The notes under the pieces were generated by a model, which did not search any database, was not told the origin of the DNA, and saw only the letters and a list, made by a program, of their open reading frames with translations. A stretch of 64,000 nt of DNA from Ampelocalamus luodianensis (taxonomy: Eukaryota; Streptophyta; Magnoliopsida; Poales; Poaceae). The translations under genes were made by a program, and so were the position numbers. The stretch lies in NCBI GenBank assembly GCA_036346255.1, contig CM070620.1, positions 10,466,671 to 10,530,670 of the forward strand, given 5' to 3'. Below, piece after piece: positions 24,512 to 36,253 of this stretch. Each line of letters opens with the position of its first letter. The stretch's first letter is position 1.

Positions 24512-24873
24512 CTAGGAAAATGGTATAGTACTTCTGAGAGTACGTACTCCCACATCTCATTTACCACTTAAATCGTATGATGATATCTCTTTATCTATTT
24601 GTGCATGCTCCAATAATGATTATAAGATACCTTAAAGTAAGTTTTATGAAAAATTTCATTAAATCCCATTTTTATAGTAAAATTTGTGTATATACTTATT
24701 TTATATATGAAAAAGAGTATATAGCAAAAAAAAATAAAGGGCTGTAATGAAAATTTTTCAATCAAATCACATTGGAGTATCTATTAATTGGTATTTAAGT
24801 ATACTAAAAATGATAAAAAAGTATAATATATTCGTTTAAGTGGTATATTGCAAGTGGGAGTAGGAAACGAACG

Positions 24874-24927
<54 letters not shown>
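24512..24927. mobile_element. TA-targeting MITE plus (TA)n tract, copy 1
   Basis: AT-rich element with end motifs containing TACTCCCAC (left, near 24546) and GTGGGAGTAGGAAACG (right, near 24854). It runs into a (TA)n tract at 24875-24927. Internal words such as TTGGAGTATCTATTAATTGG are shared with a second, related MITE found only in copy 2. Insertion at TA suggests a mariner/Stowaway-like origin, though the outer ends are not sharply defined. Confidence 0.5.
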
Positions 24928-24929
<2 letters not shown>

Positions 24930-25049
24930 CCATCTTGGTCTTACTGCTTTTACTGTAAAAGAAAAGTGTGACTCGTTTCAATTCAAAGGGAGCAGTGGCC
25001 ACCCCTGTACGGAGGCTGCACCTTGTGGTGGATGCAAGAATGGTGAAAT

Positions 25050-25264
25050 TGTTGAAGATCTTAGTCGTCGTAGAATAAAATGAACCAATCAGCAATAAAA
25101 AATAATTAACAGAGAGATAATAGATGGAGACAAAATATAGAGGAACATCTTTATTAATTGATCAATCTCTTTCTGTGTACAGGGAGATTATATTTAAAGA
25201 CTAAAGCCCACTAGAGATAGTTTCAGTATTATGTCCATTAACCCTAATCTAGGTTTTCTCAACA
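25050..25264 (-). mobile_element. copia 3' LTR, copy 1
   Basis: A 215-bp LTR on the minus strand, starting TGTTGAGAAAACCTAG at 25264 and ending CTTCAACA at 25050. It is the partner of 36254-36468 and a relative of the 5' LTR at 49603-49803. In copy 1 the rest of the copia element beyond the nested CACTA end is absent. Confidence 0.7.
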
Positions 25265-25579
25265 CTCCGCATTGAGCGAATCCGCGTCATGCCCATGCCT
25301 CACTAAAATTCCTTCTAAAAGCCCAGTTGGAAAATGGATTGGAGAAAAAAGTACATTGCATCTACAAGTTGTATTGCATTGTTGTCTCGTTACAAATCTT
25401 TATGTGAGAAACATTCAGGAAAACTCACTAAGGAAAAAAGAGTGCAACATCTCTACCTTGGTTAATCTTCAGGATTAAGGTAAAACTTTAGTACCTTAAG
25501 TGGATTATGATTCAAGGGTTTCTCCCCTTGGTCCCTACAACTCTCCAAGCCGCTTCATTTTGATACCACAAACGTATCA

Positions 25580-25946
25580 TTAGAAACCAGACGTAAGCAG
25601 AGACTTAGTGGATAGATCAATCATATTTTCACAAGATCTAGTTTGCAGAATCTTTACCTCACCGTTCTTCTGGAGTTCATGATGATAGAAGAATTTGAGA
25701 GCAATATACTTCGTGATATTATTTTTAACATAACTCATTTGCATTTGTGCAACACAAGTAGCATTATATTCATAAATAATTATGGGGGTATTGATTGTGT
25801 TAATGTCACACGACTTCTGGATATGGTTAATCACACGTCTGAGCCAAACACATTCACGTGAGGCTTCATATAGTACAATAATTTCTAAGTTATTGGTAGA
25901 AGTAGCTACCAAGGTCTGCTTAAATAACTGTCAAAAGATGACTGCA
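25580..25946 (-). pseudogene. copia RNase H C-terminus, copy 1
   Basis: Minus-strand frame with the copia RNase H tail (LVATSTNN, YEASRECVWLRRVINHIQ, then NITKYIALKFFYHHELQKNG). The reading ends at the insertion point of the CACTA whose end begins at 25947. The catalytic front half is missing here. The same piece lies at 36783-37149. Confidence 0.85.
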
Positions 25947-26335
25947 CACTACAACAGGAACATACCTTTGGCAACGCTTACTTCACAATGGAATTTCATA
26001 CGTTGGTAACATATCTGTTGTAGGCTGGAGTATCATGGTAGTGGACGGTCTTGTTAGGGGAAGTTAATAAATTATGGTTACTGGAGACCTTAATTACGAC
26101 TTATTATCGTGGCCACTTTCCTTCCCTCATCATGCGCTCGCCCAAATTACCGCCGACGCCTTCTGAGTTCTGGCTTCCTCCTCAAAGCCGTCGCCTCATC
26201 ACGCGCTCGATCTTTCCTCCTTTTCCCCCTCCATCCTTGGTCTACTCGATCTCGATCTCACCCCTTCCTTTGCATAGGTACGAGGGCGGTCGCTCAAGGT
26301 AGCCACACGACGGAACCCCTCCTCGCTCCCGGCTC
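25947..26335. mobile_element. left end of gene-capturing CACTA, truncated (copy 1)
   Basis: Starts CACTACAACAGGAACATACC directly after GCA, exactly as the full element at 37150. Subterminal CAACGC/GCGTTGG-type words follow. The match to copy 2 stops near 26335, inside the element. The duplication breakpoint therefore lies 389 bp into this CACTA. Confidence 0.85.
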
Positions 26336-28717
26336 AGACGGAACCCCAGAATGACCCAAATTTCAATTTCAGAAAATTTAAAAGTTTATTTATGTTTGTG
26401 GTTTTCCCGAATTTTCAAAAGCTTTTTATAAATATTTTGAAAAGCTAAAACAAATTTATTTGCAAAATTAAAAGCCAACAAATAGTTGAAAATAATTTTA
26501 TTAAGTCCAGAATGAGTGTGGGAATTTCTGTGAATTTTTCCATAATTTTTGGAAGTATTTTGCTATTTTCTAAAGCTATTATGATTTATCAGAATTAAAA
26601 CAAATAGAAAAGCAAAAGAAAAATCTCTAAACAGTGTTTGGGCCGAAACCCAAAGGCTCCGGCCCAAACTCACCTCCGCGCGCAGCCCAAAACGGCCCGA
26701 GCCGCGCCCTCTCTCCCCATCTCACTGACACCGAGACCCCACCCGTCAGCCTCACACGCGCTCGCGCGTTAAAACCACCGCCAAGCTCATCCACCGTTGG
26801 ATTTCAATCCAACGGTCAGAATTCACGAAATCTTCGCGAGGTCCGAATGTTATCATCAACGTGAGCCGTGCGATCTTAATCCAACGGCCGCGCCAAATTT
26901 TCACTTACCGCTTCGCTCGGTCAAATCCCAGCCGTGCGATCTTAATCCAACAGCTGCCCCTGAGATTCACTTACCACTTCGCGGATCTAATCTCGACCGT
27001 ACGTTGAAAATCGGACGGCCCGCAGCCATCGTCTTCCTCGCCTTCTTCTTCCTCGCGCCGCAACAGCCGCCCGCCATCCCCGCGCACTGAAGCCGCTAAC
27101 GGCCTCTCGCCGCCCCAGACTTCCACTGCGGCGTGCGCGAGATCACATTCACCTCCGCCACTTTTTCCCCCGTCTCCCCTCTTCTCCGCGACGGTTTCGC
27201 CACGACGCCGCAACCGCGCCGCCACGACCCCACCTCCCACGCCGCCTCGAGCCACCTAGCCCCTATAAAGGCACCACCGGAGCGCATTTACGCTCTCATC
27301 TCATCTCCTCAACTCTCATTTCCGCTGAGCTCTACCGCCACCGTAATCGTGAGTTTAGGGTTTTTCGCCGCGCGAAAAACTCCGAAGTTCGCCACCGCCA
27401 ACGCCGCCAAAGCCGCCGTGGTGCGCGCCATCGTCTTCACCGACACCGAGCCACCTCGGGACCCTTCATCACTCCGGGCGCCACCGAACTCGTTGTCGTC
27501 CAACACCAACCTCTCCGCCGCTAAAGCTCGCCACGGTCAACTCCGCGACCATTCGTGTCCAAAACGGTACCATCGTGTTCGCTTTATCCCCCTACAAGTT
27601 GCGACCACTCACCCTCGCCGGAGAGCCGATCGTCGTTGTCGGCGCGTCCAAAACGCCGCCGTTCACGCCGACGTGGCTTTGCCACCTAGGCGCCACATCA
27701 CCCTTCTGCTGCGTGGCGCACGCCGCGTTCGATCGGCGCCACACACACACACGCGTGGCGATCCACCGCACCGCCCTTCCTAGGCTCGGTGGACTTGGTC
27801 CACATGGGCCGATCACCGACTCATGGGGCCCATCCGTCGTAATTCATTTTAATTCTTTTAAATCCCAAATCAGAGCTGATGTAATCATTGCGCAATAAAT
27901 GGATTTTCAGAGGAAAATAATTCTGAAAATTCAATAAAATTTCAGATTTAGATTTAAACTTCAAAAATTCATAACTTTTGCATATGAACTCCAAATTGAT
28001 TGTTTCAAATTGCAAAATTTATATAAAATTATAATCTAGCTATCTAAACCAAAATATTTCAGTTTGGAGTTAATTTGATCTATGTTTGTGAATTTATTTG
28101 AATTTGCATATTGAATTTGTCGTATTTTCGCGTATAGAATTCGACGACTCCGGAGAGTTCGATCAATCTGAAGATTTAGAATTTCAAGACATCGACCAAG
28201 GCAAGTTACACCATTGACCATATTGCCCCTATTATTTTAAGTTATTTTCAGTTTTAAATTCCTTATTGCATGCATATGTTGTTATAAATATTTTAATATC
28301 CTGTTTTACGTATAGTTAATTCCATATGTTATTGTATGGCCAAATTTGAATGTTGTATCTGACTACCTTGATACCATAGGCAAGATATTACCAAAATTCA
28401 AATATATGCTTAGCCAAGCTTAGTCCACATTTACAGAATTTGGGAGGGTTTACACTGATTTCTACAAATTGTTTTCAAACTTGTTATTGTGGTATTGTTT
28501 TACCACATGAGTTTATAAATGAAGTTTTATTCAAAATAAAATCAAAATGGGTTTGGACTTGGGCGAAATGGTCGGAATGGTGGGTGCGAGTTTATGCACG
28601 GGTTTGATCCGTTAAGATCAAGGCCCATGGGTTGTAGGAATGACCCCAAGTCAATTGAGGACCGGTCTTTGAGCCGTTTATTGCTATGCCATAACGTACC
28701 ACCACATGTCTGTATGG
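26336..28717 (+). mobile_element. Ty3/gypsy-type LTR-like spacer at duplication junction
   Basis: 2.4 kb found only between the two copies. Promoter-like CCTATAAAGGCACC at 27264 is followed by GC-rich leader DNA. A TGACCCAAATTTCAATTTC start lies near 26351. The later part has GAATTCGACGACTCCGGAG and ACCAAGGCAAGTTACACC, words I associate with large grass gypsy LTRs (Atlantys/RIRE-like). No gag or pol frame is present, so it resembles a solo or truncated LTR. The family name is uncertain and no target duplication was found. Confidence 0.5.
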
Positions 28718-29792
28718 GCAGGGTATCATTTGGCTAACTAATTTATGATGTCCTAGTATATTTATGTCATGTGATTTTGGCTGTCCTGATGCGTAGAACT
28801 CAGGCCCTTTTAAAAGCGCAAGTACATTAGCATATAATGCAAGTCATCCTAGATCGTAACGCTTTCAGATAAATCTATTTGGTGAAGCGGTGACGAAAGA
28901 ACAAACAAGGTGCTATGCATGTGTACCTATCCTCGTGGGAGCTAGGTTATTGGCACACTTTTGCCACATGGTGTCACATATTCTTATTCCTATGTTTTCT
29001 TTCCTACATCACAAAGCAAGTTTTTCTGAAAAATCTTTTTTGCGATTTTCACTCCTCTCTTTTGTAACTGCTTTCCAGTGTTTTGCCATTTGTATGTTCT
29101 TCAAACATGACCCAGTTAATGGGAACCTAAAAACCTAGTGGCAAGCAAATCGCATTGCGTCTGAACAAAACAAAAACGAAAGTTGTAAGAAGAGTAAGGC
29201 CGGAAGCAAGTGGAGTAAAACGGCAGGACGAAAAGCGATGCAAACGGCTACCCCGCACCCTCTCGTGGCCTTCAAAAGTCAGCCTTGGTAACCGCAACAC
29301 AGACACAGCCCAAATCCACAGTCTCCCTGGCGCTCTCTCTCTTCCCACGCTATAGTTGTCACTACGCGCTACAGTGTCTGCATCCATATCCATCCCCCAT
29401 AACAAGATTAAAAAATAACAAAACAAACAAAGCAGCATAGGAAACAGAAGAAAGCTGTACGTGAAGAGAGAGAGATACTACTACTGCTCGTACCACTACG
29501 CTAGAGCGACAGGGGGGGATGCAGGTGTTTGTCATCTACTTGGGTCGGTGCCCCCCCGTCTCGTGTCGGGCTCGTCCACATCCTGAGAAGTTGAGCTCGC
29601 CTCCTCCTCGCGCGCAGACACGCGCAGACCGGGCTCAGCCGAGGCGGACAGCCACGCTGAGAGAGACAAAGCGGGCAATAAAGGCGGGGCGCAAGCGAAG
29701 CAAAGCACATTAAGAGCACAGCCCGCGGGGAAGCTCATTAAAGAGAGCGAACGGCCGGGGAGCAGCGGCGCCTTGTGTGTTTGTGGGTAACA

Positions 29793-32700
29793 TCCTCCCC
29801 AGCGCCGCCACCGTCTCCTCCTCCCCTTCTGCTGCTCCCCGCTCTCCGCGTAAGCTTCCACCCATTGTGTATCCATTTCGTTCGGTTCTTGGCTCCGTTT
29901 GTGTTGTTTTGGTTCTTCCGAGCCGTGCTATCTTGCCCTGTATGTGACGTGGCGAGATGTGTGTGTGGGTACAGGGGTAATGGAGGTGGCGGGCTGGGGA
30001 GGAGGGCAGATGAACGGGAGGTGGGAGGCGAGGCCGGCGCCGTTCACGGCGGCGCAGTACGAAGAGCTGGAGCAGCAGGCGCTCATATACAAGTACCTGG
30101 TGGCCGGCGTGCCCGTCCCGCCGGATCTCGTGCTCCTCATCCGCCGCAGCCTCGACTCCCTCGCCGCCCGCTTCTACCACCACCCCGCCCGTACGTCTCA
30201 CCTCCTCTTCTTTGGCGTCATCATTACCACATTGCTTTCGGATGCTTGTTTAGCGCCCTGGTTCTTTGTTTATTCCGATCAGGTGTACTTTGCCTCCATT
30301 TGTAATTGCTCTGGTCATTTGCCATATCCGGGATGCGTGAATTGGCAATAATAACGAGCATGTCACCTCGTGTGGGTAAAGTTGTACCAACTCTGCGAGT
30401 AGAAACTATTCGACTAGCCTCGTTCAAGATTTAGCACATGATTTGGGAGTGCTTGCCCTTCATTTTCTATTTGATTCGATACAGGACTTGCTCACTTCAA
30501 CAAAGAGGCTTGCTTATTACTTATTAGCGTATCTGTGGCTTATTAGCCAATTTTTACTTTCCTTTCGAGGATTAATAAATGGTTTGGTTGCAAGCAAGCC
30601 AATCCACTGAGCGAGGCAGCTCCTCATGCTCACCACTTTTGTGCGATTGCTAAGAATAGGCAACTTTACCTTTCATCTGTATCGGATGGCTGCTCTGTGC
30701 GTTTCGTGCAGTTGGGTATGGGTCGTACTTTGGCAAGAAACTGGATCCAGAGCCGGGCCGGTGCCGGCGTACGGACGGCAAGAAGTGGCGGTGCTCCAAG
30801 GAGGCCGCCCCAGACTCCAAGTACTGCGAGCGCCACATGCACCGCGGCCGCAACCGTTCAAGAAAGCCTGTGGAAACGCAGCTCGTCCCCCAGTCCCAAC
30901 CGCCCACCACGGCGGCCGCGTCCCCCGCGCCGCCCCTCTCCGTCGTTGCCTCCAACGGCAGCAACTTCCAGAACCATTCCCTTTACCCGGCCGTTGCCGG
31001 AAGCAATGGTAGTGTAGGCGGGGGCAGCAACATGTCCAGCTCGTTCGCCTCGGCGTTGGGATCTTCTCAGCTGCACATGGACAATGCTGCCACTTATGCA
31101 GCTGTTGGTGGTGGAACGGGCAAAGATCTCAGGTGACTGTTCAATTTCCTTTTCTCCAATGCCATATTGTTTCTTTAACAGTGTTATGCTTCTAACTGAT
31201 TGCTGTCAGATGGGTGCAGTGCAGAGATGCCCATTTATTTGTGATCGTTTAATTACTGTGTCCCATTTTGTTTGCATCAGTGGCAATCAAACCAGTAGTG
31301 CATGCCCAGTACTTTGCTGCTGCCACGCGCAACATGCGTGAGCTATTACTGAAACTTTACTCTCTGCACTGCAACAAATTATGTGTTGTGTTTAGGCCTT
31401 TAGAGCGCTGCTTCTTTGCCCTGCCCATACTTTCTTGGATCAGTTTTTATCCCAGAAACCGGGGACAGTCTCTATGAGAGATTTCTGCTCAGGTGGAATT
31501 GCGGTGCAGGTTCTTACTTGGCTTTGGCGCAGGCTAAGTTAGAAACACGTACTGTCCATAAAGATGATACTACATATTTGTGTTCTGTGCTCGCAGTGCT
31601 AGTGCCTGCTTGCTGATCCTGGCCTCCCTTGGCATTTGCTCCACTTATTTATTCTTGTACAGAGCCAGTTGTTTCTGTTGACTCTTCTTCAGGGATGCAG
31701 ACTACAATTTGGCTCCTGTAAACTACTTTCTCTCTTAAGACCTCTTACTGGTCACCACTATCCCTGAACATCTGAAGTGGCCAGCAATGATGCTGGAAGC
31801 CCCCTCTATTTTACCAATGATTCCTTTCTATCACTGCGAGTCCTTGATTTAGCTTCACTGAATCTCTTATTGTAACCTTACCTGTTCATTCGCTTTGCCG
31901 AATGCATAATGCTGTAATGTTTGATTGTGTCGAATCTGTTTAGCTTCTCAATTAATTGGCCACTTCCTGTTTGTGATTGTTTCTTTTTTTTTTTATTGCT
32001 ATCAACTGTCAACTGTTACTTATGTACTTGTGAGCTGTAGGGATGCCGTATGCATGGTTCTTTGATATTATTAATGACGAAAAAGTGTTCTAACTTCTGT
32101 TTTGGTGAAAATACATAGCGTTTCCTGTGTCATGATTTACTGGTATCTACAAATTGTACTATACGTGAATACTTTGGCCATGATTCTTCATTCGCTTAAA
32201 ATGCTGTCAATGACTAAATGAAAAGGGCATGGAAATGGCACTTTAATTTTATTCTGAATTCTATGGTAGTGTTGAAGACACTTTTTAAATGTGCCTATTG
32301 GGTTCTATTGAGCACCTATATCTTCTTCCAACAGACATGTTGATTCATTCCATTCTCAAAACCTTACATTTTTAATACTAGCTCTGTACAACTGTACCTT
32401 ATGTCGTGTCAAAATCCTGATTTTATCCATAGTATAAAATTGCCTTAGAAACTACTATGCTTATTCAAGACAGAAAATGTTGTTTATGCAAAACAACCCC
32501 TAATACTCACTTGTTTCCTTATGCATGCATTTAAATTCAATATTGGTGTGACTTGCGTTAGCACGGTCAGGTATGCTGCTTATGGAATAAGATCTTTGGC
32601 GGATGAGCACAGTCAGCTCATTACAGAAGCTATCAATACATCTATTGAAAACCCATGGCGCCTGCTGCCATCTCAGAACTCTTCATTTCCCCTTTCGAGC

Positions 32701-33093
32701 TACCGTCAGCTTGGGGCACTGAGTGACCTGGGCCAGAACACTGTCAGCTCACTGCCGAAGGTCGAGCGTCAGCCACTTTCCTTCTTCGGGAGCGACTTTG
32801 GCACCGTTGATTCTGTGAAGCAGGAGAACCAGACGCTGCGGCCCTTCTTCGATGAGTGGCCAAAGGCAAGGGACTCCTGGTCAGACCTGGCTGATGAGAA
32901 TTTAACCTTGCCTCATTCTCAGCCACCCAACTGTCAATTTCAATACCGATGGCGTCCTCTGACTTCTCCGTTGCCAGCTCCCGGTCGCCTAACGGTATGT
33001 TATTACCCCAAAGAAATGCGTGAATGTCAGTTACGTGCCCGCAGTCTGCTAAGATCACTGATGAAACGCCATCTGGTCTCTGCAGGTGACTGA
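29793..33093 (+). pseudogene. GRF copy 2, start codon deleted and C-terminus frameshifted
   Basis: Same gene structure as 18740-22298: exon 1 remnant to 29849, exon 2 29975-30190, exon 3 30712-31132, exon 4 from 32571. A ~72-bp deletion joins GTGGGTAACA to TCCTCCCCAGC, removing the ATG and the first ~15 codons. Exon 2 lacks two G residues before the QLQ region, but ATGs at 29980 and 30010 are in frame with QLQ. Exon 4 lacks one C near 32902, so the frame leaves GRF after DLADEN and the TQLSISIP end is lost. QLQ and WRC themselves are intact. A shortened protein from 29980 is conceivable. Sequencing error in homopolymers could explain the exon 2 change but not the 72-bp deletion. Confidence 0.88.
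30854..30874 (+). promoter_or_regulatory. miR396 target site in damaged GRF copy
   Basis: Base-for-base the same 21-nt site as at 19967. If this copy is transcribed, its RNA should still be recognised by miR396. Confidence 0.85.
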
Positions 33094-34550
33094 ATGTTGT
33101 ATGGATTATTCTGCTGCCTGTGTGCCAAAGTACTGGTTTGGTTGCTGGTGTGTTCTGAGTTCTTCTGGCCTCGCCTCCGTGCCAGCAAAACACTTTATGC
33201 TTCTGTAATTTATCAGTCTCTGCCGTGGCAGATGTATCAAACCGATCGACCCCATAGTCAGCCTCCTCTGGACGGAGGGGCATGACACCGTTTTCCTTGA
33301 CGCTCAAATCTTATGTGCGCTATTAATCAAATTTCTTGCATGTTGAAGCCCCTGCATGCAATATAATTCTTCTCAGAACCACTCGGCAACAGTGCACCAA
33401 CCAACGTGGCGCTAGTCCTCCATGAAAACTCTCATCAAGCCATTATCCTACTAACACTGACAGGTTCCTTTTTGTAAGTGGAGGCTTGCTTGCGGTTGCA
33501 GGTAGATAATTCCTCCTCCCCGGAATGAGCCAACTAGCAGTACACAAACGAGATGCCCTTGGCTCTTTTTGCCAAACATGATCGAGCAGCAGGATCCGCT
33601 GCTTTGTCACCTGGAGCCCGTGACAAGTAACGTTCGTTACCCCAGTTCCCACGCCATCCTTTTTAACAAACAAGCTAGGCAGGCGCCTTTAAATTTGCCC
33701 TGCCAGCATGTTATGGGCTCCACCTCCTCCGACCCTCGCCTCCCTTCATGATTGCCTTGCGAGTGTTGAGACGACGGACGGGGACATGATACACGCTGGT
33801 GGATGGAAAGAGAAGAAAGCTTGGGAGTTTAGGAAAGGGAACAATAATAACAGTAGCTGCAGTACCACCGGCTACCGCTTGGGCTGGATCTGCACAGGGC
33901 TTCCAAAGTTGGTGGACGGACGGACAGCCTGTGCATGGTCCAGGCACGGCACCGGCCAGTGTCTTTCCCGGCTCGTGCTGCCGCGCGCGGCCGCTTGTGC
34001 GGTCCTGCACGAGCTAAGCGTTGCCGGACGCGCGCGGGGTGGGCGACGCCGACGCGTCCTGCTGGTTTTTTTTTTATTATTATTTTTGGGTGCTTGGCGC
34101 GGGGAAGCGCGTGCGCGCGCGCGTACTTGGTGGAGATCGGCAAAGGCTTGCTCGGTACGGTTTGGTGGCTTTCGGACGTGCCGCGCGGCCGGCCGCTTTG
34201 CACGTCCGGAGCAATGCGTATGCGGCATGTGGGCGTTGGCGGTGCATGCATGTGACTACTACAGCCGTTTGTGGCGAAAGGACGTGGCCGGCTGGCCGTT
34301 TAAGTAAAGGAGTGTTTATTTATAAGTTATCTGAAAATTTTTAAGTATAAATTATCTCTTTCATTTATTGGATCAATGTTCAATCATATGACACATCAAT
34401 CTATACACAAATTTAATGTAGTGACTTAAACTTTAAAAAATTTCAGACAACTTAAAACTAGCAAAACCATTAAGTAAAAGGGCCTGGGGAGTTGTCTGGC
34501 CGGCTGGCTCGGTGGTTTCGCATCTTCCGGTAAAATTAATCGATCAGGCG
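33094..34550 (+). other. copy 2 GRF 3' flank
   Basis: Counterpart of 22299-23768 with small indels. The GC-rich stretch and the TTTTATTATTATTTTTGG run recur. No gene is recognised. Confidence 0.4.
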
Positions 34551-34560
34551 TTATGAGGCG

Positions 34561-34910
34561 AACTTTATTATTATTATTAATTAACCTTTTTTAATTTATT
34601 TTTATTGTTAACCCATCACAAATTTTATTTCTAATTTTTATCTTTTTGGTCACGTCACTACAAAACAACATTGTCACGTCATAAGATAAGTCCGCTAAAT
34701 AGCACTTTTTATCACGCCACTAGTGGTGGTGTGACTAAACCACACTGTCACGCCGCTAGTGGTGGCGTGACAAAAGCTTGATAAGATACGGGCTGGCGTG
34801 AGTGTTGTTTTGTCACGTCATTGGTGTTGGCTTGAGTCAAAATTAGAAATAAAGTTTGCGGGGTTAACAAAAAAAATAAATTAATAAATGGTTAATTAAT
34901 AAAAAAAATC
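34561..34910. mobile_element. MITE with ~80-bp terminal inverted repeats, copy 2
   Basis: Counterpart of 23779-24129, with the same TTATGAGGCG duplication at 34551-34560 and 34911-34920. One base shorter than copy 1. Confidence 0.8.
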
Positions 34911-35297
34911 TTATGAGGCGGCTGTGCTGAGAGTATTTTTGTTGCGCTGCAGTTGTTGGTTGGGAACCTGGTCTTTGGTTTACGGGCAGGGATCGGATAT
35001 TTGGTCGTGAGTTAGGTTCTTGTCTGCATTTTTGGGTGCCGATGACTAGAAAGCACGGTCCCCAAATCGATCGTGCATTCGTGTTATCTAAAATGTTTCC
35101 CCGTGTTTTAGCCTTTTTCTCACGCAAGAAGTTGGATCTGGTTGGACCTTGACTCTAAAATCAGGTTTGTCTTTAGGAGGTAAGGAAACGGGAAATGAAA
35201 TGATATATACTAGGAAGTGTCGTTGATATCTTCAGATTTTCTTCATGTACATCCTTTTTCTCTTTTCTTCATGTAATTTTTCTCAAACTCTACTAGG

Positions 35298-35653
35298 AAA
35301 ATGGTATAGTACTTCTCAGAGTACGTACTCCCACATCTCATTTACCACTTAAATCGTATGATGATATCTCTTTATCTATTTGTGCATGCTCCAATAATGA
35401 TTATAAGATACCTTAAAGTAAGTTTTATGAAAATTTCATTAAATCCCATTTTTACAGTAAAATTTGTGTATATACTTCTTTTATATATGAAAAAGAGTAT
35501 ATAGCAAAAAAAATAAAGGGCTCTAATGAAAAAATTTCAATCAAATCGCATTGGAGTATCTATTAATTGGTATTTAAGTATACTAAAAATGATAAAAAAA
35601 ATATAATATATTCGTTTAAGTGGTATATTCGAAGTGGGAGTAGGAAACGAACG

Positions 35654-35683
<30 letters not shown>
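35298..35683. mobile_element. TA-targeting MITE and first (TA)n tract, copy 2
   Basis: Counterpart of 24512-24927, ending in a (TA)n run at 35655-35683 where the copy-2-specific MITE starts. Confidence 0.5.
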
Positions 35684-35686
<3 letters not shown>

Positions 35687-36061
35687 GCCTTTTTCCTACT
35701 CCCGGGAGTAGTTACTCCCTATTTCGTATCTCACATATCTCACAATATAGGGAGTATCTTGCACAACCGAGAGTATGTATGTGTAGTATATGAGTATATA
35801 AGACTATATAGGTGGTATTTGCACATTTTCAGAGGTGGTATGTACAATTTTTAGACATACTCCTTTTTATGTGCGAATATGAAGGTATTTACAAAATATG
35901 CTAAAAACTATGGACTCTCTTGCAAATTTTTCGTGTGATTCACATTGGAGTATCTTATAATTAGTATATAAGTATACCCAAAGTGATAATGGAGTATGTC
36001 AAGTTCTTTTAGGTGGTATATCAAAGGTGGGAGTAACTACTCCCGGGTATAAAATATTTTT

Positions 36062-36063
<2 letters not shown>
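35684..36063. mobile_element. MITE inserted in the (TA)n tract, copy 2 only
   Basis: 380 bp between two TA tracts, absent at the matching point of copy 1. The ends are inverted: CTACTCCCGGGAGTAGTTAC left, GTAACTACTCCCGGGTATAA right. Internal words match the neighbouring older MITE, so both belong to one family. Insertion into TA repeats fits a TA target preference. Confidence 0.75.

Positions 36064-36130
<67 letters not shown>
36064..36130. repeat. (TA)n microsatellite
   Basis: About 33 TA units, continuing the tract interrupted by the MITE at 35684. Confidence 0.9.
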
Positions 36131-36132
<2 letters not shown>

Positions 36133-36253
36133 CCATCTTGGTCTTACTGCTTTTACTGTAAAAAGAAAAGTGTGACTCGTTTCAATTCAAAGGGAGCAGT
36201 GGCCACCCCTGTACGGAGGCTGCACCTTGTGGTGGATGCAAGAATGGTGAAAT

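Larger units (their letters stand above)
17467..26335. repeat. segmental duplication, copy 1 (with intact GRF)
   Basis: An ~8.87-kb block that recurs in the same orientation at 28718-37531. Homology can be followed from GCAGGGTATCA (17469; partner 28720) and is strong from TTGGCTGTCC (17549; partner 28777) to the CACTA left end (26335; partner 37531). Exon 3 of GRF reads identically in both. Differences are many 1-2-bp indels in homopolymers plus larger events: about 135 bp at 17590-17724 present only here, about 108 bp of intron 2 (about 19698-19805) present only here, a different 3' part of intron 3, and a MITE present only in copy 2. Confidence 0.93.

Noticed and set aside
24875..24927. 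(TA)n tracts as CRISPR, origin or other functional array
   Set aside because: Simple dinucleotide repeats beside TA-targeting MITEs in a plant genome; no spacer structure.
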